A DNA stretch of 64,000 nucleotides from Opisthocomus hoazin (lineage: Eukaryota; Chordata; Aves; Opisthocomiformes; Opisthocomidae): contig NC_134417.1 in NCBI RefSeq assembly GCF_030867145.1, positions 8,595,577 through 8,659,576 on the forward strand. The letters run 5' to 3'. Shown one piece after another: positions 15,801-28,000 of the stretch. Every line of letters begins with the position of its first letter. The stretch's first letter is position 1. Made by a program: the position numbers and the translations under genes. Under the pieces are notes generated by a model. That model saw only the letters and a program-made list of their open reading frames with translations. It made no database searches and had not been told where the DNA came from.

Positions 15801-18800
15801 GTATTTATAAAGGACGGCATTTTCCAGTCTATGCTGATGCAAATCTAATGGTCAGCAACAGATCTGGTAGACCCAAAACTCATGGATCAAATTCCTCCCT
15901 CAGTCACACTCCATTAGCTGAAATGACAAATGTTCTTCATTTGCAACGCTCATGCTATGTAGCACACATAATTCTACATCTCACCCTCTGGTAAGGGCAA
16001 AATATATCAGAAAAAAAACATTACAAAAACCCCGAAATATCTATTAATTACAATATAAAAGAATCATACAGAGATGACCTCTCTTGAGCTCACACTGTCC
16101 TTTCTAGTAGAAATTTTGACCTTTGAAATGAATAGTGAAAAAAAATCTGAAAGCACTTAATCAGATGAAACAAATAAAGCAAATGAAACAAGCACAGTCA
16201 CCTCTGAATTCTCACACGGCTCCCTTCACTGCAGCAGAGTTTGGGAGGTAACCAGGTGATAATAAGAAATCAGGTTAACCAAGTCCAGTTGGTTAACTTA
16301 TTAATCAGGATAACCAGTCCAAGTTTAATCAAATTTGAAATGGTGAAAAGGTGGCAATGAGAGTAAAGATTGCTGCAGTACACCTACAACAGTGCTCTCC
16401 TGTCTGTGACCTGCTCAGTGCAAAAGTAGTGGCTAAGACAGATGTTTAAATCCATAGTTGCTGTTCATATTTACTGTATGCTGTACAAATTAAATAGATA
16501 CTGCCATTGCACACAAACGACACTCGCATACACGACAGTGAAATATTCACAAAGCACTAGGTTCCCAAACAAGTCAAACAGTAAGAGCAGTCTCATGAGC
16601 TTCACTTCCCAAGACATGCCATCGCCAACCCAGCTCCAATGGATAAAGATGAAACAAATTAAAAAGAAACCCTTACATCTGTAAAATGTGTCCTGCAGTG
16701 GCCAGTTCGGAGACAGGGGGCACAACTGGTGGAGTAAGTTTTCATTCCAGCTTGTGTGTTATCGATAGGGAGAGAAGCAGGTCAAGGAAGCCCAAGTCTG
16801 GAAGAGACCTTGACTGTGGACTTGCACTGAATCCTGATAAACGCCCAGGGAAGCCATAACAGCACTGCAACCAGCTTCGACATAAACAACTGATGCTTTT
16901 GAAGATCTCTGTATTCCAAACACAGGAGTGGACCTGAAGCAACTCAAATCTGAGAAAAGATGACTGACCAGCAGAACTGCAGAAGCACAGACATGTGAAA
17001 TCCCATGGTCTGTCACACACAAGAGGGAAACGTCCCATCCAGCCAAAACACCTCTTTCTTACAGTGTGTGTATTTACACAATTTTAAATCAGGAGTTATG
17101 CCAGGTCATAAACACACAAGTGAAAGAGAAATCCATTGTTTAAACAGCTTTTAGAAGTGGCTGAGAGTATGATCAGAAGTGCCGGGATTTTTATGCTTTC
17201 TCCCAGTGCAATTGTGTTGTCATACACAAATCACGAGTAATACCTGCACGATACCTCCCCTTCACCCTCTCAGCATCCAGTTATTGAACTCTCATGAGCA
17301 AAAGGAAATTTGTTTTCTGAATGACACAATGGTGTAATTCAGAGCTGGCCCAGCATTCTCACAATAATTTTCTCTCATAAGCTTAAAACACTGAACACGC
17401 TCCAAATAACGCAACAGCACTTCAGATGATACAGCCTTCTGAAATGAGGAGCTTTTTGCTTTGCACAGTTGACTGCAGTCAAACAATTTCAAGAATGAGA
17501 TGCTGGAGAACCTGCCTTCCCTGAGATTCTTTTGATGCAGAGTTACTTGTCTTCTTTTATTATTAAACCCATTCATTTATATCTCTATGTATAGATTTAG
17601 AATAATTATGTATAGCAAAGCAGGTAAAAGCATGTCATGTAAGGCAAGATATAGATAATTTTTAAAGCATCGTTTTAAATGCAAATCATAAAAATAATCA
17701 AAATGTTGCTATAAAGATTTAATGAAAAACAACTATATCTGTATTTCTGCAAGGATATACTTAAGTTTAGGCCCCTGCCTAAAGGTGTAAATTAAGAGGT
17801 TTTGTGTGCTTATCCTACAGGGCCACTGGGAGAGAAGGGCTGCATCAGCCTGCCCAGGCCGGCAGGAAGCCTTGCCTCTCACCAACCCATTCTGCTCGGT
17901 GCCTGAAGCTGGTTGCTATGAGTAGCCTCCCTGTGCTAAGTTTAAATGACTTGCATCCTCCTCAGACGAGCTGTGCATCCAAGCCGATGTCAATATAAGG
18001 CTAGAGAAAAAAAAAATTGTTTTATGTCCTTCACATCCTGATCTTGTAGCAGTGAAACCAACGCTCTGTACACACACAAGGATGCAGGATCAAAGCATAC
18101 AGATGAAAATTAGAAAAACACTTTTTTTCTTTCTTTTTTTAGAAAACAATGAAGTGACTTGAGAGGGCAACTAGGGGCAAAACAGATTCTGTTTCGATCA
18201 TGATTCCAAGACTGGAGCCAAACTTCACAATTCAGCAAGGCAGTTTTCTTTAAATGACCACAAAATGAGAATTGTCATTTTCTAGAGAGCTCCTGTGGAA
18301 GCCAGGAATCCTGCCAGCCTAATAGTGCTCACTGCTGAGAGGAGATTACATTCCCTCTCCTCCAAGTCCATCAGGATTAGCATTGATAAGCAAACCTGAG
18401 AGAACCCAAGAGAGGCTCTGACAGCACCACTCCACTGCAATTAACTCCTTCCCTCAAAACACAGCAGTTTAGATGAATCAGCAAGTACAAGGGAGATGGT
18501 GGAAAGAAGAGACAGAAAATGTTTCTCTAAAACTTCCGAGTATACGCTTTAAATAAAGCCACGTGGCACTGCATGGCCGAGTCATTTATGTGATTATGTA
18601 ATGATTCTGTGCATCAAAAAGTTTCATAGACTTCTTCAATAAAAATGCTCTGCTGGAAATAAAACTAATGCATCTTTACTTAAAGACATTTTACTAAGGG
18701 GAAAAAAAAAGCCTAGAGTCTTAGCATTATGTCAAAGAGATTTTTTTTTTTTTTCCCCTCCCCTTCCCTCTCCCTAAAAAATGACAGTGTGGAATTCATT

Positions 18801-21800
18801 GGTTTGTCAAGGTCATCATGGACCACAAACCATACGATGAACACAACCCCCTTGCTGAAGCAGGGACCATGCTCAGCACATGAGGAGAGTGGGTTGTGTT
18901 TCAGTAGTTCGTTACGCCTATCGCCGTGCCCTTTCCAATCACAAAAACGTATCTGTCTGTAAAAGCCTCTGTGCCTGACTCTCTCATAATGACCCTGGGT
19001 AGTCACACCATGTATTAAATACAGGTTTAAAAGTGTTACCCTATTGCCACACCTCAGCGACTCAAGGCATGTCATCAGCACGCAACTGTTGCTGCTAGCC
19101 AAGGAGCACTGCACTAGGACAGAAAACAAGGACAGCTACCCAGGCACAACACACTGGGCCTGACCACAGGCTTCTAAATGAGCCAGAAAAATTGCAATTT
19201 TCTTTTGGATTACTGAACATACATTGAGTATCATCTTATATACACAAAGATACCTAGTTATGTAACCTCAGTTGTCAGAATCTTTTATCTTTGTGTTAAT
19301 TTTGTGACCCTTTCAGTTCTCCTTCTGCTTGTGGGATGAAAGCAAATCTATGGAGGGGAGGGGTCACTGCCAAAGGTCATCTATATTTAATGCAGTTTCA
19401 TGTGCTGGGTCACATAGCATTCCCAGGCTGAAAAGAAGGCTCTGTGGCTGGGACTTTCAAAAACAACTTGAAGGTAGCGTGCAGTCACACTACAAGCAGT
19501 TGTCAGTCAGTTCTTACAGTGCCTTCCTATTTTTTCAGAATAACTAGAAAAGTTGGAAGGTTTCCTCTAAGTGCACCATTCTGTTATGGAGGTAAAAAGT
19601 CTTTTGAGGGTTCACATTCATTTCATTCGAAACAAGCCCACAGGATTCACTTATTCCCAGTAGTATGAGCTCTGCTAATTCACTAAGCTTACTTACATGG
19701 CAAAGGATTTGCTATTAGACATCCCACACCAAAAAGAAAACAAATCAGCCTATTTCAGCTGCTTAAGTTTGTACTACATATTGCTGCACTTACTGAGATT
19801 CCAAGTCAGGGAAGCATGCTTGCTCAAGAGAACATGGCCGCATATGTTTAATTTTAAGCATGTGCTTTCCAAGTCCCACTGCACTCATACACATGACTGA
19901 TGGAAGACTTCAGTATAGACTGGTGTGCCTCTCTGAATCCAGGCCAGAGGATACTTGAATAATTCTATAAAGTCATTCTAGATGTTCCTCTGATGTGAAA
20001 AATATTTTCTTTCAAAATATCAGGCTCTGTCTGTGTGTGCTTGCAAACACATCACAGATGAAGTGACAAAAGTTTGCAGCATTTGACGTGCAAATCAGAG
20101 AGAAAAGAAGGTAGAGACATGTATAGTGTCAGGCCTGCTTTAATTCAAGCACACTTAATTTTTTGGAATGCAATAGCGGTCACTGCCATGAAGTTTTCCA
20201 TGCATGAATAACTACAACAGAATAATGCTCTTAATGTCTACAGCTGCCCACAGGCTCCAGGAAAACTTGGTCATACACAATATGTATTTTAGACTCCCCA
20301 TGGAAGCAGAAAGTTTCATTTGTAGAGATCAGAGCTGTAAGTAACCAAAATGGACCTCTAATGTAAGATTCAGTTCTAGACATAACTCACGTACCAGCAA
20401 ACACCAGAACTTAAACAGCCAAATCAGCTTACTCCAGATTTACACTAGTATCAGGGCAGCCCGAAATATCTACCATTCCAGCTTGTCCTTCTTACCTGTT
20501 GTACTTCTGGCATTCAGAAAATGACAGACCCTAATACACTAAAACACATATGCACACATGTGTATACATATATGCATCTAAAACTAGAGAAGAAGCTAAT
20601 ATTTATCAGGAGGAGATTAATCAGAAGTAGACCTTCTCACAGACCAGTTTAAGAAAGCTGCAGTATTAACTCACCAAGGGTAAGTGGAAACTGCAACATG
20701 CCCGTATTTCAGTGAAGCGCGAGTATCTCAAAATGCGCAAACTAAACAAGTAGATGCCCCTCCCAAAAAAAACAACAAAAATAACCCCCACACATCAGCT
20801 GCAACGCATTACAGAGGGCCACAATAAATAGCAAAAGGTAGGGGAACTAAAACAGGATCCATGATCGACTTTGTTTTAGCATGTTTCTTACTAATAAGGA
20901 AGAAGGAACAACAAGCTTCTCAGCAAGATCAACAGATGAATAACATTAATTCAGAACACCAATAAATAGAGAGAGGAGAAGAAAAATACAAAACAAAGAC
21001 AATTAATGAATCCCTCACTTCTTGTGATGTTAAATCTTTTAAAATTCAAGGCACGTAGTGGCATGTAGAACTGCAGATGTAAACACCCTGTCCCCCTCCA
21101 GTTCCTCCAGCATCACGGCCCCTTGCCTGGGCTAAGCCCGCATTACAGTGGTCTGTACTGCCCTCCCACTTTCCCCGGTGCTTAGTCTGGAGCAGTCCGA
21201 ACATCTCAGCAGTGTAACTCACACCTCAAGTTCCCCAGGAACAGGGTTCTTTTGGCTCTCCATTTCCAGTTTCACACCCCACATCCAGAAAACCAGAAAT
21301 GGCTATAAAGGAGACTGACAAGGTTACAGATCACAGGCTTCTACAGGCTCTGGAAGCGCTGTACAGATACTAGTTTCACACACAGAAGAAAGAAAATGAG
21401 ATGGACAATTCTCATATCATAAGCAGTGTGTCAACTGTCTCAGCAATTTCACATAATAGTATGTAAGCCATTTAGCCCTATCCGCGCTCACCTCCTCCTG
21501 TTTCCAGTGCAGGCAGCCAACACAGCATGGTATGGAGAGACCAAAAATCACAGTGCAGTGTCATGTTTCCTTCTGCTGAGACAAAAAGATGTATCTTTTG
21601 CCCCTCATTCTCGCTACACACCGATGTGTCAGATGGAGGTCTTGCTTGTACTGCAAAACTGGCATTCGACTCCCAAGGCTGTGCACAGGGCTTGTGCCAC
21701 ACCTCCAAACCTGAAACTTTTCCAGTGCTAGCTAGTTCACCATTTTAGATGGCAGGAGGGGCAAATCGACCTAGCTCCACTGAAGTTACAGAAATATGGT

Positions 21801-23420
21801 CATGGCTGAGGATACGCCTATGGTATCCAAGTGTCCCCTCTCATTTGTTACCAAAAAGTAAGATCTCCAGGGCAGGGACAAATGGGCTTTGACACACAGA
21901 AGAAGAAAGGCTAATAATGTCACCAACAAGCCCCGTGGCTAACATTTACAAAGAGACATTTTTAGTGCTGCGTGGAGATAGGATAGGAAAAGGCCTTGTC
22001 TTGTTGGCATACACACACATGCACGCACACACAAGCGCACCCTGTGCAAAATTGTTTGAAGAGCTTGTGGTCTTGTTGTTAAATGAGTTGTGAATGTTTC
22101 CAAAAAGTCTAAACACTAGACAATGGCAGCACATTGCGAAAGAATGTTTAAGCGATTTAGGCTGATCTGATAATTGCCTGGTAAGACAAAAGCAGAAACA
22201 GCTTACAGAAATAAAGGATGTGGGTTTGAATGAAGTTTCAAAAAACCTGATCTTTAACTTCTAAGATGACATAGTATACACTACAAAGAACCAAAAAAAC
22301 TGACTACAACATCAAAAGAGAACAGATCTTCAGTCAGGAGAGCAAATCCACATTTACACACCTCTTCAGAGGACAGACATCCAGAACTCTGTGTTTGAAA
22401 GAGTAAGTCCCCCGACTTGTTCCAAGCCATTATAAGACACTAAACCAGGCATGACTTTGATTTCTTACAGTCCAAAGTCAGGAGCATGATGTGAACACAG
22501 ATGACTCGAACTTTGATTTCTTCACCCCAGACTTTCTAGATGAAGCAGCCAGGACACGTATAACATAGATGAAACACTGATTTGTGCAAGAACTGCAACT
22601 CCAGTCTTGTGTCTATAGTCAAAACCATTTTAATTGGAGTTAGATGAATCCAGCAAAATTACATCTGTGAGTATTTTCTGGCCTGTTAAAATGCTTATGT
22701 TTATACACTTCCATATTAGTATTCTGCACATATCCCACCCTCACATTTAGATAAAAGGAGTGGCCTCTGGTTCAGATGGTCCCTGAGCAACAAATCCTTG
22801 GAGGCTGGGCAAGTACAAGTGAGAAACTATCACCTTATTCTTGTTATCTTCCCTTGGCACAGCTCTCAGAGACAGCACGCTATGATCTGAGCCAACACGG
22901 CTATTTCTACAAACATCCATGCTGGTAAGTGGGAAGCAAGTTTTAGTTTTATGAGCAGAGGGTTATGCATAGCAAAACCTCCCTGCTTGCGCACACACCA
23001 GAAACACTTAAACATCCCCATCAGGAAACAGGAACAACAACATTTGCTCGCTCAGCCCAGATTGAATACATATAAAAACTTATTCTAAATACTGAAAGAA
23101 TTAAAACTCTACACTTCCCTAAAACAGTCAACACATAACCATGAACACTACACGCTTAAGAAAAATCAAATTCTTTACATTATTATTCCACTAGCAGAAA
23201 AAGTTTATTTGCTCTACTTTGTTTTCATATGCATATTAAGCAAAAAATCAGAGCCTACCTACCACCTGAAAACAATTACTGTGCTCACATAGCCCTCTGA
23301 GCAGCAACTGGATCTGTAACACATATACATGTAATGCATCTAAGCATTAACAAGAAAAGACCATAAATTGAGAGACTCTAGATAAGAAGGCAAACAAATC
23401 AAGTCTCAGAAGACAACATG

Positions 23421-23478
23421 TGCATGCTATCACAAAGCAGTATCTGTCATATCACATGCATGATATCACAAAGCAATA
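23421..23478. repeat. Pair of 22-bp direct repeats, period 36
   Basis: TGCATGCTATCACAAAGCAG at 23421-23440 recurs as TGCATGATATCACAAAGCAA at 23457-23476. Over 22 bases, 20 match. It lies about 0.9 kb beyond the KCNE-like stop. Confidence 0.7.
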
Positions 23479-24276
23479 AGCACTGTTCTTTTACATTAAG
23501 CACAGCAATACATTCTATGTCAGAAGTCTATTCTTTAATACTTATTTTATTAAGCAGGAGAAAAATGAATTAATCAGACAGCAATCTCATGTATTCACTA
23601 CAACTCTGAGTGAAGCCTGTGCAACATTTTAGCAAATATTTCAGATACAGACAAGCCTTTCCTCTGTTAAGTTTGTGCTCAGCTGTAGTCACCGTTCACC
23701 AGGACTGAAACATAAATTCCAGTGAGAAACCGGCAAAGAATAAATACATATGAGAGATGGAAAATACAAGGCCAAATTCACTGAATACACAACCTGTTTT
23801 TCCACTAGATGCATTTTAATTACATTTTGCAGATGTTTTCTTGAATCTTTTGCCATAGCATGTGAAATTAATTTCTGAGGGGAGGCAATGCAAGAGAGGC
23901 TTTTCTATATTTACTTGTTAAAGTGTATTTTCTGGTCTAGGCATGGTAAAATGTGTTCAAAGGAGGCACTTTCCAGGGACACTACACAGCAGTTTCCAGG
24001 TCTGAACAACTCAGCAGCAACAGCATTCCCCTGGAGCGGGTAGGTACACAAACTAGTCCTCTCTCTCAAATAAATTCAGAGTCTTGACATAGGATGGATT
24101 CCCATTCTCGTCCCACCAAACTGGGAGCAAAAGCTAGAAATGGCCACTTTTCACTGCCATTTTAAAGTTTACAATATTTCTCCAATATTTAGAAAAGCCA
24201 CACTCCAGCAACAAATAGAAAGAAAAAGAAAGAAAGCAACTTCTTTTTCCATTACCTATTTTAAGCAATGCTTTGA

Positions 24277-24282
24277 TTTATT
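24277..24282 (-). terminator. Candidate polyadenylation signal of the KCNE-like gene
   Basis: AATAAA on the minus strand about 104 nt downstream of the TGA stop. It would give a compact 3'UTR of roughly 120-130 nt, plausible for a small single-coding-exon gene. Confidence 0.5.
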
Positions 24283-24385
24283 GTGAGGGGGGCAGCCGAA
24301 CAAGACAAATGTGTAGATCTTCACCTGAGATGCAGGCAGTGGAGACAGTCTGGTGCATTTCGCAGAGTATTTTGGTTTAAGGAGT

Positions 24386-24712
24386 TCAAAGAATACTTTC
24401 TTCTTCAAAGTCAAATTTCACCACCACCGGCCGGGTCATGTTCCACTTCTTATTTCGATTCCTATCCTCAATGAACTCCTGGTAAGGATCTTTCTTTGAA
24501 ATAGCTTTCTTTGAGCGTACATAACCAAAAAAGACAGTTAATGCCAGGAAAGAGTAAAACAACATGACAAAGAGGATGAAGAAATAGGCGTTGTCATATG
24601 GTTTGTATTGTGGCTCTTTTTGTTCTGTAGCATTTTTCCTTGTGTCCAGGTTCCTTTCCAGAAGTTGCAGAACACATTGCGAGATGAGAGAAGCTAAAGC
24701 TGTTTGGTTCAT
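24386..24712 (-). CDS. KCNE-family potassium channel beta subunit (KCNE3/KCNE6-like), intact single-exon ORF
   Basis: An intact 108-residue single-pass membrane protein with every KCNE-family hallmark. KCNE proteins are type I accessory subunits that bind voltage-gated potassium channels, mainly KCNQ1, and change their gating. The extracellular N-terminus (residues 1-42) has sequons at N2-Q-T and N27-A-T and no cleavable signal peptide, as in the family. The membrane helix is about residues 43-65 (AYFFILFVMLFYSFLALTVF). The family signature follows: GYVRSKK (63-69), then KKDPYQEFIEDR (73-84). The YxxILFVM start and GYxRSxK end match KCNE3 best, without gaps across the helix. The tail (85-108) is different and acidic, ending ESIL, which fits a class I PDZ ligand (S-x-L). 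The start is fixed by an in-frame TAA four codons upstream (24722-24724), and A at -3 gives a good Kozak context. It is not KCNE4, which is longer and lies on the other side of PAX3 in mammals. A sixth member, KCNE6, has been reported from non-mammalian vertebrates (my recollection) and is my best guess for its identity. Confidence 0.93.
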   Translation of the reverse strand: MNQTALASLISQCVLQLLERNLDTRKNATEQKEPQYKPYDNAYFFILFVMLFYSFLALTVFFGYVRSKKAISKKDPYQEFIEDRNRNKKWNMTRPVVVKFDFEEESIL

Positions 24713-24779
24713 GTTGGGGAATTAAACAGCAGGTCCGAAAACACAGAGTGGAGGGAGCATCTACGAGCCCTGAGTGATG
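24713..24779 (-). other. Presumptive 5'UTR of the KCNE-like gene with possible 3' splice site
   Basis: On the minus strand, TTTCCACTTCAATGCAG ends at 24780 and could be a 3' splice site, starting an untranslated segment 67 nt before the ATG. KCNE genes commonly keep the whole coding sequence in one exon, with introns confined to the 5'UTR, so this arrangement is typical. The pyrimidine tract is weak and the transcription start is unknown. Confidence 0.3.
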
Positions 24780-24839
24780 CTGCATTGAAGTGGAAATCTA
24801 TCCACTAGCGTTAATAGGAGTTGGATCTGGCCTGTAATC

Positions 24840-25020
24840 ATTTCCTCTTTTGGTAAGGAATGCTCTTAAGCACTTATTGGGTCTCAGTCACTTGATAATG
24901 AGGCATCTGGCTGATAAGCCTGCCTTGCCTGTGAAGTCTATTAATAATAACAATCATGGAACAACAGCAAATTCCAGAGACATACATCTGCCAGGCAGTT
25001 TTAAATGTGATTTCCCACCC
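24840..25020. promoter_or_regulatory. Possible upstream regulatory segment of the KCNE-like gene
   Basis: Just upstream of the KCNE-like gene (minus strand) is a segment with two GATAA cores (near 24894 and at 24913-24917) and a TTAATAATAAC string near 24940-24951 that resembles an HNF1 site one base short. No TATA box or CpG island is evident. Such motifs suggest an epithelial enhancer or promoter but are common by chance, so this is weak. Confidence 0.2.
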
Positions 25021-28000
25021 CTATATTTGGGGAACAAATCTGCTCAAGTCACTGAGTGAAAGGATTTTAAAAAGCACCACAGGATGTGATAGGGGTGCAG
25101 GGGCAGAAGAAGAAAAAAGAAAAAAAAGAAAAAACAAACCACACCTTAAGTAGAGGAAGGTGCTTAAGTCCATCTCCGAGTTGAAGCATGTAAACAATCG
25201 TCTCACCCGTTTTTCTAACAAGCATCTCTAAATGCCATTCTCGGGTGCTTTCTCTCAGCATCACAGCTGGCAGGCTGTGCAAGAAGATGGCCCAGAGTCT
25301 GATGCCTCTCCACACAGTCCCTAGACAAAGGCCATCAAAAGCCACTGCCTGAGGAGAGAACCAGAATTCAGGATAAGAAAGGGTTGTTGGACACTGATAT
25401 GGCATTTCAGCCAGTTACTATCTGTAAGTTAAACATGTAAACTTAAATTTCAACTCAAATATGACAGCCTCAGAGCTTAAGTGGGAAGTGTTTTAATGTG
25501 TCTGTGTATTAGGACCGGTAGTCTGTAGCTGTGTGCTGCCACAAATATGTACCACACTGGAAATATGCAAGAGAGTAATATTCAAACTGAAAAGAACTGC
25601 CTATAAAGTCGTTCTGGAAAATGAAACCCTTGACTGCCACTGACAAGTGGACTACACTGAGTATTTTCAGACAAGAAGCCAAGGAGGTTAAGTCTTCTCC
25701 AGTGTGGTTTGTCACAGGTCATGTCTACTTGCATGATAACAGCAGAGCAGTGCTCTGCGGATTCCTGCTTCCTATTGTGTTTTACAGGCTAGGTCAGTCT
25801 AAAGTAAATTGTTGTTTTACAAAGTAGTGAAACCTTATCTTGCTACAAAAAAAAAAGTCCTTACTGCCACAAACGACAATGCCAGCTGTTTCTTTCTGTG
25901 ATCTGAATTCTGGTGAGTAAGCACCATGACTTTGAAGTGGAGAGCACATCACCCGACTAGCAGTTTGCCAAATCTGCACTGTTTCTTTAGGCCTGACCCC
26001 CTGAACTGATTGTATGATGACTAATTCACATGCTAAGATTGCAGTATATCGGTATCACTAAACAGCCTGCATTTGTCATTAAGGGTTTCTTGTAAAAAGA
26101 AAGATGAAAGTGAAGTCTGTAATTTTATATGAGCAGCAGAGTATGGTATAAGTGCATTTAGAATATGCAACTTCTAGAAGAAATGTTCAGCTCCACATTT
26201 TAAGTATTTGTTTTAAAATTAGCCTTTAAAAAAAAAAAAAAAGAGAGAAAGATGAAAAATCCTCATAAAGAGCAATGCCAAATCCTGTTCTTGGTTAGGG
26301 CCAAGTTATGGGAGAGATCTTATTCACCTATTCTTGCGGGTAAAGGAGGACAGATTTAGGGGACCTAATCTTGTTTCCAGGAGAGAGAAGAAAAGCTTTA
26401 TCATCAGTTTAACTACAAATGAAATACATTCATTAAACTACTATAAAGTCTTCAGGGGAACTATGCCCAATTTACATTCATGTAACTGGAAAAGGATTTT
26501 CATTTGGGTTTTGCAACTGTTCCAGAACTCTGTAAACTCTTACTGTTTGTTTGTTTTTCAAAGAATTTGCTTCAGTAAAAGGAGCATCCGATTCTATATA
26601 AATTAAACTGGACGTATGCTAATTCCATTAAATTTCTTGCCTGCTTGAGAAACACATGACCTCCGATGGCCAAGTTTCTGGGGCCTTTTGCTATTGGCAA
26701 AATAAATTTAAGGGCGGGGGGGGAGGGTGTGTGCAGGACATCACAACTGGGTAGAGAAAAAAGTGACAAAAATCACACCAGTGAATTCACACTGACAGTT
26801 TTAGGAGTGCCATGAATGAATAGTGATATGCCTACACTTCACCGTGCCTCTTAACACAGAGCTGCAGCACCCAGCTTCCTGAGGTGCACAGGCATTATTT
26901 CTTAAAGTGTTTTAACTCCTATTATACCATACAGTGAACGAACAGCCTCACACCTAAGCAGTTTTTTAATGCTTCTTAATGAAAGGCACACAAAGACTCG
27001 TACTTCCTTTCCCCACCTTTCAGCCGGTCAGATCCACATCAGCCCAAGCCTGGAAGCTGAACTACTGTGTTAGCACTGGGCCAAGCTTGTCAATATGTGG
27101 GTTTCATCCAACAGGTAGCTCACAAACTCAGAATCCAGGCAAAATGAGCCCATCTCTACACTTTCCTTTCCAGACATGCCAGAAGATACCCAGGTCTCCC
27201 CACAGCAGGGGCTACTCTCAGTCAGAGTAAGTCTCCCTTAACATAATCGATACTACATTTCACCAGTTTCCACGTGACTGCACAGCATAATCTCCACACC
27301 ACCTAAGAAAGGATGATGCGCAGAGGAAGACTTAGAGCCTTAATGCTGCCCACTGTAGGAAAGATTTAAAGGCTTTGCATACACACATACAAGAAAACTA
27401 CAAACCAAGGAACATACATACCATAGCAGACAGGCTGTTCTACCTCCAAACTCAGGTAGACTGAGCCTCCAGGCATGCTTCTGGGTAACTTGTGGGGCCT
27501 CAGCTGCATTCTGACCAGCCTTAGGAAGCATTCTGCCTTCCAGCTAAAGCAGGGCTTACTCCTGCCTGCTTTGGAGGAGCTGGGAGAGTGGAGCTGCTCA
27601 CTTAGGACCCACCTGTGCTGCCCTGCTTTGCCCTTCCTGCAACGCTCTTGCCCAGACACAGCTGCATCGAGAGTCAGATGATATGACCCAAGCCCAGTTA
27701 AAGGGAGATGCTCATCCACACTTCTGCTCCCTTAATGTAATGTGGTTTTGTTGTAACTCAGGGTGTTTCTGTGCACTGCTTCTGCATCTAGTCAAACAGA
27801 TCAATGTTCTGTTAGGCTACACAAACAAACACTGTTCTGAAGTTGCTTTTTCTCTCCTATTTTTTTAACCCTCCCCCAAACAGCTAAAAGTACGTAATAG
27901 TGCTTTGAACAAGATCCCAAAAAGCTATTTCCATAAAGTGGTCCAATTCTTTTTAGAGATGTATGTACATGAAATTCTTCAAATGTGGGGGGACAATGAG

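Larger units (their letters stand above)
1..24270. other. Intergenic desert downstream of the KCNE-like gene
   Basis: About 24 kb with only short, unsupported ORFs of roughly 60-140 codons, none with recognisable protein similarity, consistent splice borders or codon bias. There are no CR1 copies, RNA genes or LTRs that I can recognise. It contains a poly(A) run at 3785-3809 and other short homopolymer tracts. In other vertebrates this side of PAX3 is a large regulatory desert leading to EPHA4, so distant enhancers may lie here, but nothing in the sequence alone identifies them. Confidence 0.6.

Noticed and set aside
24386..24712. Reading the KCNE-like ORF as KCNE4, the PAX3-linked family member of mammals
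   Set aside because: KCNE4 is longer, has a different helix and tail, and lies on the 5' side of PAX3. This gene is on the 3' side and matches KCNE3-type sequence better.
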